A program made the position numbers and the translations under genes. This document shows, in pieces, positions 32,268 to 33,647 of a stretch of DNA of 33,647 bases. Source of the DNA: Roseburia sp. (GTDB lineage: Bacteria; Bacillota; Clostridia; Lachnospirales; Lachnospiraceae). The notes under the pieces are model-generated. The model was not told where the DNA came from. It saw only the letters and a program-made list of their open reading frames with translations, and did no database searches. Numbering within the stretch: the first letter of the stretch is position 1; each line of letters begins with the position of its first letter. The stretch lies in contig JAMPFA010000002.1 of assembly GCA_023664725.1 (NCBI GenBank), forward strand, positions 198,588 to 232,234, read 5' to 3'.

Positions 32268-33647
32268 TTGGCTGATTTAAAAAAAGAGATAGAGAAGAGA
32301 AGAACATTTGCAATTATCTCCCACCCGGATGCGGGAAAGACCACTTTGACGGAAAAGTTTCTGCTCTACGGGGGGGCGATTAACCTGGCGGGCTCCGTGA
32401 AGGGGAAGGCCACGGCGAGACATGCGGTTTCTGACTGGATGGAGATTGAAAAGGAGAGAGGTATCTCCGTCACCTCCTCTGTGTTACAGTTTAATTACGG
32501 GGGATACTGTATCAATATCTTAGACACCCCGGGACATCAGGATTTCTCGGAGGACACCTACCGGACTCTTATGGCGGCGGATTCTGCCGTGATGGTCATC
32601 GATGGCTCCAAGGGTGTGGAGGCCCAGACGAGAAAGCTGTTTAAGGTCTGCGTCATGCGCCATATCCCGATTTTTACCTTTATCAACAAGATGGACAGGG
32701 ATGCCAACGATACCTTTGATCTTTTGGATGAGATTGAGAAGGAGCTGGGGATTGCCACCTGCCCCATCAACTGGCCCATCGGCTCCGGGAAGGAGTTTAA
32801 GGGGGTGTACGACAGGCAGGAGCGTCAGGTGATGTTGTACAGTGACACGAAAAAGGGGACGACGGAGGGGGAGGAGCTGGACATTGCCATCGACGACCCC
32901 AATCTGGAATCGGCGATTGACATAGAGGCAAAGGAGAAGCTTTTGGAGGAGATTGAACTTTTGGACGGCGCCAGTGCGGAATTTGATTTGGGGCTGGTGT
33001 CAAAGGGGGAGCTCTCCCCGGTATTTTTTGGCTCCGCCCTGACCAATTTTGGGGTGGAGACATTTTTAAAGCATTTCCTTGCCATGACATCCTCCCCCCT
33101 GCCCAGAAAATCGGATCTGGGGGAGAAAAATCCCTTTGACGAGGATTTCTCTGCATTTGTCTTTAAGATTCAGGCAAATATGAATAAAAACCACAGGGAT
33201 CGGATTGCCTTTATGCGGATCTGTTCCGGAAAATTTACGGCGGGGATGGAGGTGACCCACGTCCAGGGGGGAAACAAGAAGATCAAGCTGTCCCAGCCCC
33301 AGCAGATGATGGCCCAGGAGAGGAAGATCGTGGAGGAGGCCTATGCGGGGGATATTATCGGGGTGTTTGACCCGGGAATTTTTTCCATTGGGGATACGAT
33401 TTTAAACGGGGCGAAACCCTATCAGTTTGAGGGGATCCCCACCTTTGCCCCGGAGCATTTTGCCAGGGTGCGCCAGGTGGACACCATGAAACGGAAACAG
33501 TTTGTCAAGGGGATTACCCAGATTGCCCAGGAGGGCGCCATCCAGATTTTCCAGGAGTACAGCATGGGCATGGAGGAGATTATTGTGGGGGTGGTGGGGG
33601 TTTTGCAGTTTGACGTTTTGAAATACCGCCTGGAAAACGAGTACAAT
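32268..33647 (+). CDS. prfC: Peptide chain release factor 3 (3' end outside window)
   Basis: RF3 is a translational GTPase that removes RF1/RF2 from the ribosome after termination. The visible 460 codons cover the G domain: SHPDAGKTTL (18-27), DTPGHQDF (86-93) and NKMD (140-143). Most of domains II and III follow, including the PQQMMAQERKIVEEAYAGDI segment. About 70 codons are expected beyond the window edge. The start is TTG 32268, giving ADLKKEIEKRRTFAIISHPD as in relatives, with GGAGG 7 bases upstream; no ATG is available nearby. It has its own promoter embedded in a terminator-like hairpin. Confidence 0.95.
   Translation, partial: MADLKKEIEKRRTFAIISHPDAGKTTLTEKFLLYGGAINLAGSVKGKATARHAVSDWMEIEKERGISVTSSVLQFNYGGYCINILDTPGHQDFSEDTYRTLMAADSAVMVIDGSKGVEAQTRKLFKVCVMRHIPIFTFINKMDRDANDTFDLLDEIEKELGIATCPINWPIGSGKEFKGVYDRQERQVMLYSDTKKGTTEGEELDIAIDDPNLESAIDIEAKEKLLEEIELLDGASAEFDLGLVSKGELSPVFFGSALTNFGVETFLKHFLAMTSSPLPRKSDLGEKNPFDEDFSAFVFKIQANMNKNHRDRIAFMRICSGKFTAGMEVTHVQGGNKKIKLSQPQQMMAQERKIVEEAYAGDIIGVFDPGIFSIGDTILNGAKPYQFEGIPTFAPEHFARVRQVDTMKRKQFVKGITQIAQEGAIQIFQEYSMGMEEIIVGVVGVLQFDVLKYRLENEYN

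Overview
The window is an ordinary-looking chromosomal segment of a spore-forming, saccharolytic anaerobic Firmicute, most probably a member of the Lachnospiraceae. The evidence is the complete spoIIIA operon plus spoIVA, Gram-positive Shine-Dalgarno sequences, frequent GTG/TTG starts, a PocR-type hybrid kinase, and remnants of Rpn-nuclease, lectin-like and Ig-like (Big_2) proteins of the kind that are abundant in that family. The genus cannot be fixed from what is visible. Almost all genes lie on the + strand; only one gene (17146-17730) is on the - strand.

Region 1 (1-4049) is the end of an arginine operon: argJ (5' truncated by the window edge), argB and argD, followed 15 bp later by an unusual membrane-anchored relative of sugar-binding proteins. 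A terminator closes it. Region 2 (4050-10368) is a malto-oligosaccharide-type unit. A strong promoter is followed by three AAACGTT operators spaced exactly 12 bp, then a binding lipoprotein, two permeases, a LacI-family regulator and the 4-alpha-glucanotransferase MalQ. No ATPase gene is present. Region 3 (10369-15561) has its own consensus promoter. It encodes a response regulator with one degenerate and one canonical receiver domain, a soluble PocR hybrid kinase carrying receiver and HPt domains, and pyruvate kinase 15 bp downstream, so a phosphorelay is physically tied to glycolysis.

Region 4 (15562-17730) holds spoIVA convergent with a coiled-coil protein of unknown function. Region 5 (18058-21419) is a tightly coupled four-gene unit: purine nucleoside phosphorylase, nucleoside-type deaminase, metallo-beta-lactamase-fold hydrolase and RNase HI, with ATGA overlaps at two junctions. 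Region 6 (21420-24708) carries a 49-aa membrane peptide, alaS and rpsU. Region 7 (24757-29919) is the spoIIIAA-AH operon, encoding most of the channel between mother cell and forespore. Region 8 is deoB, a small 63-aa gene with a perfect Shine-Dalgarno, an AT-rich patch of gene debris, and prfC (RF3), which runs off the right edge.

No tRNA, rRNA, CRISPR array, intact transposon or phage was seen. The most interesting observations are regulatory. At both spoIVA and prfC a promoter -10 element lies inside the 5' arm of a terminator-like hairpin. Read-through RNA should therefore fold and terminate (and, at spoIVA, hide the ribosome binding site), while RNA started at the local promoter lacks that arm. 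The triple 12-bp operator, the pseudo-receiver/PocR relay linked to pyk, and the mosaic gene graveyard before prfC are also worth a second look.
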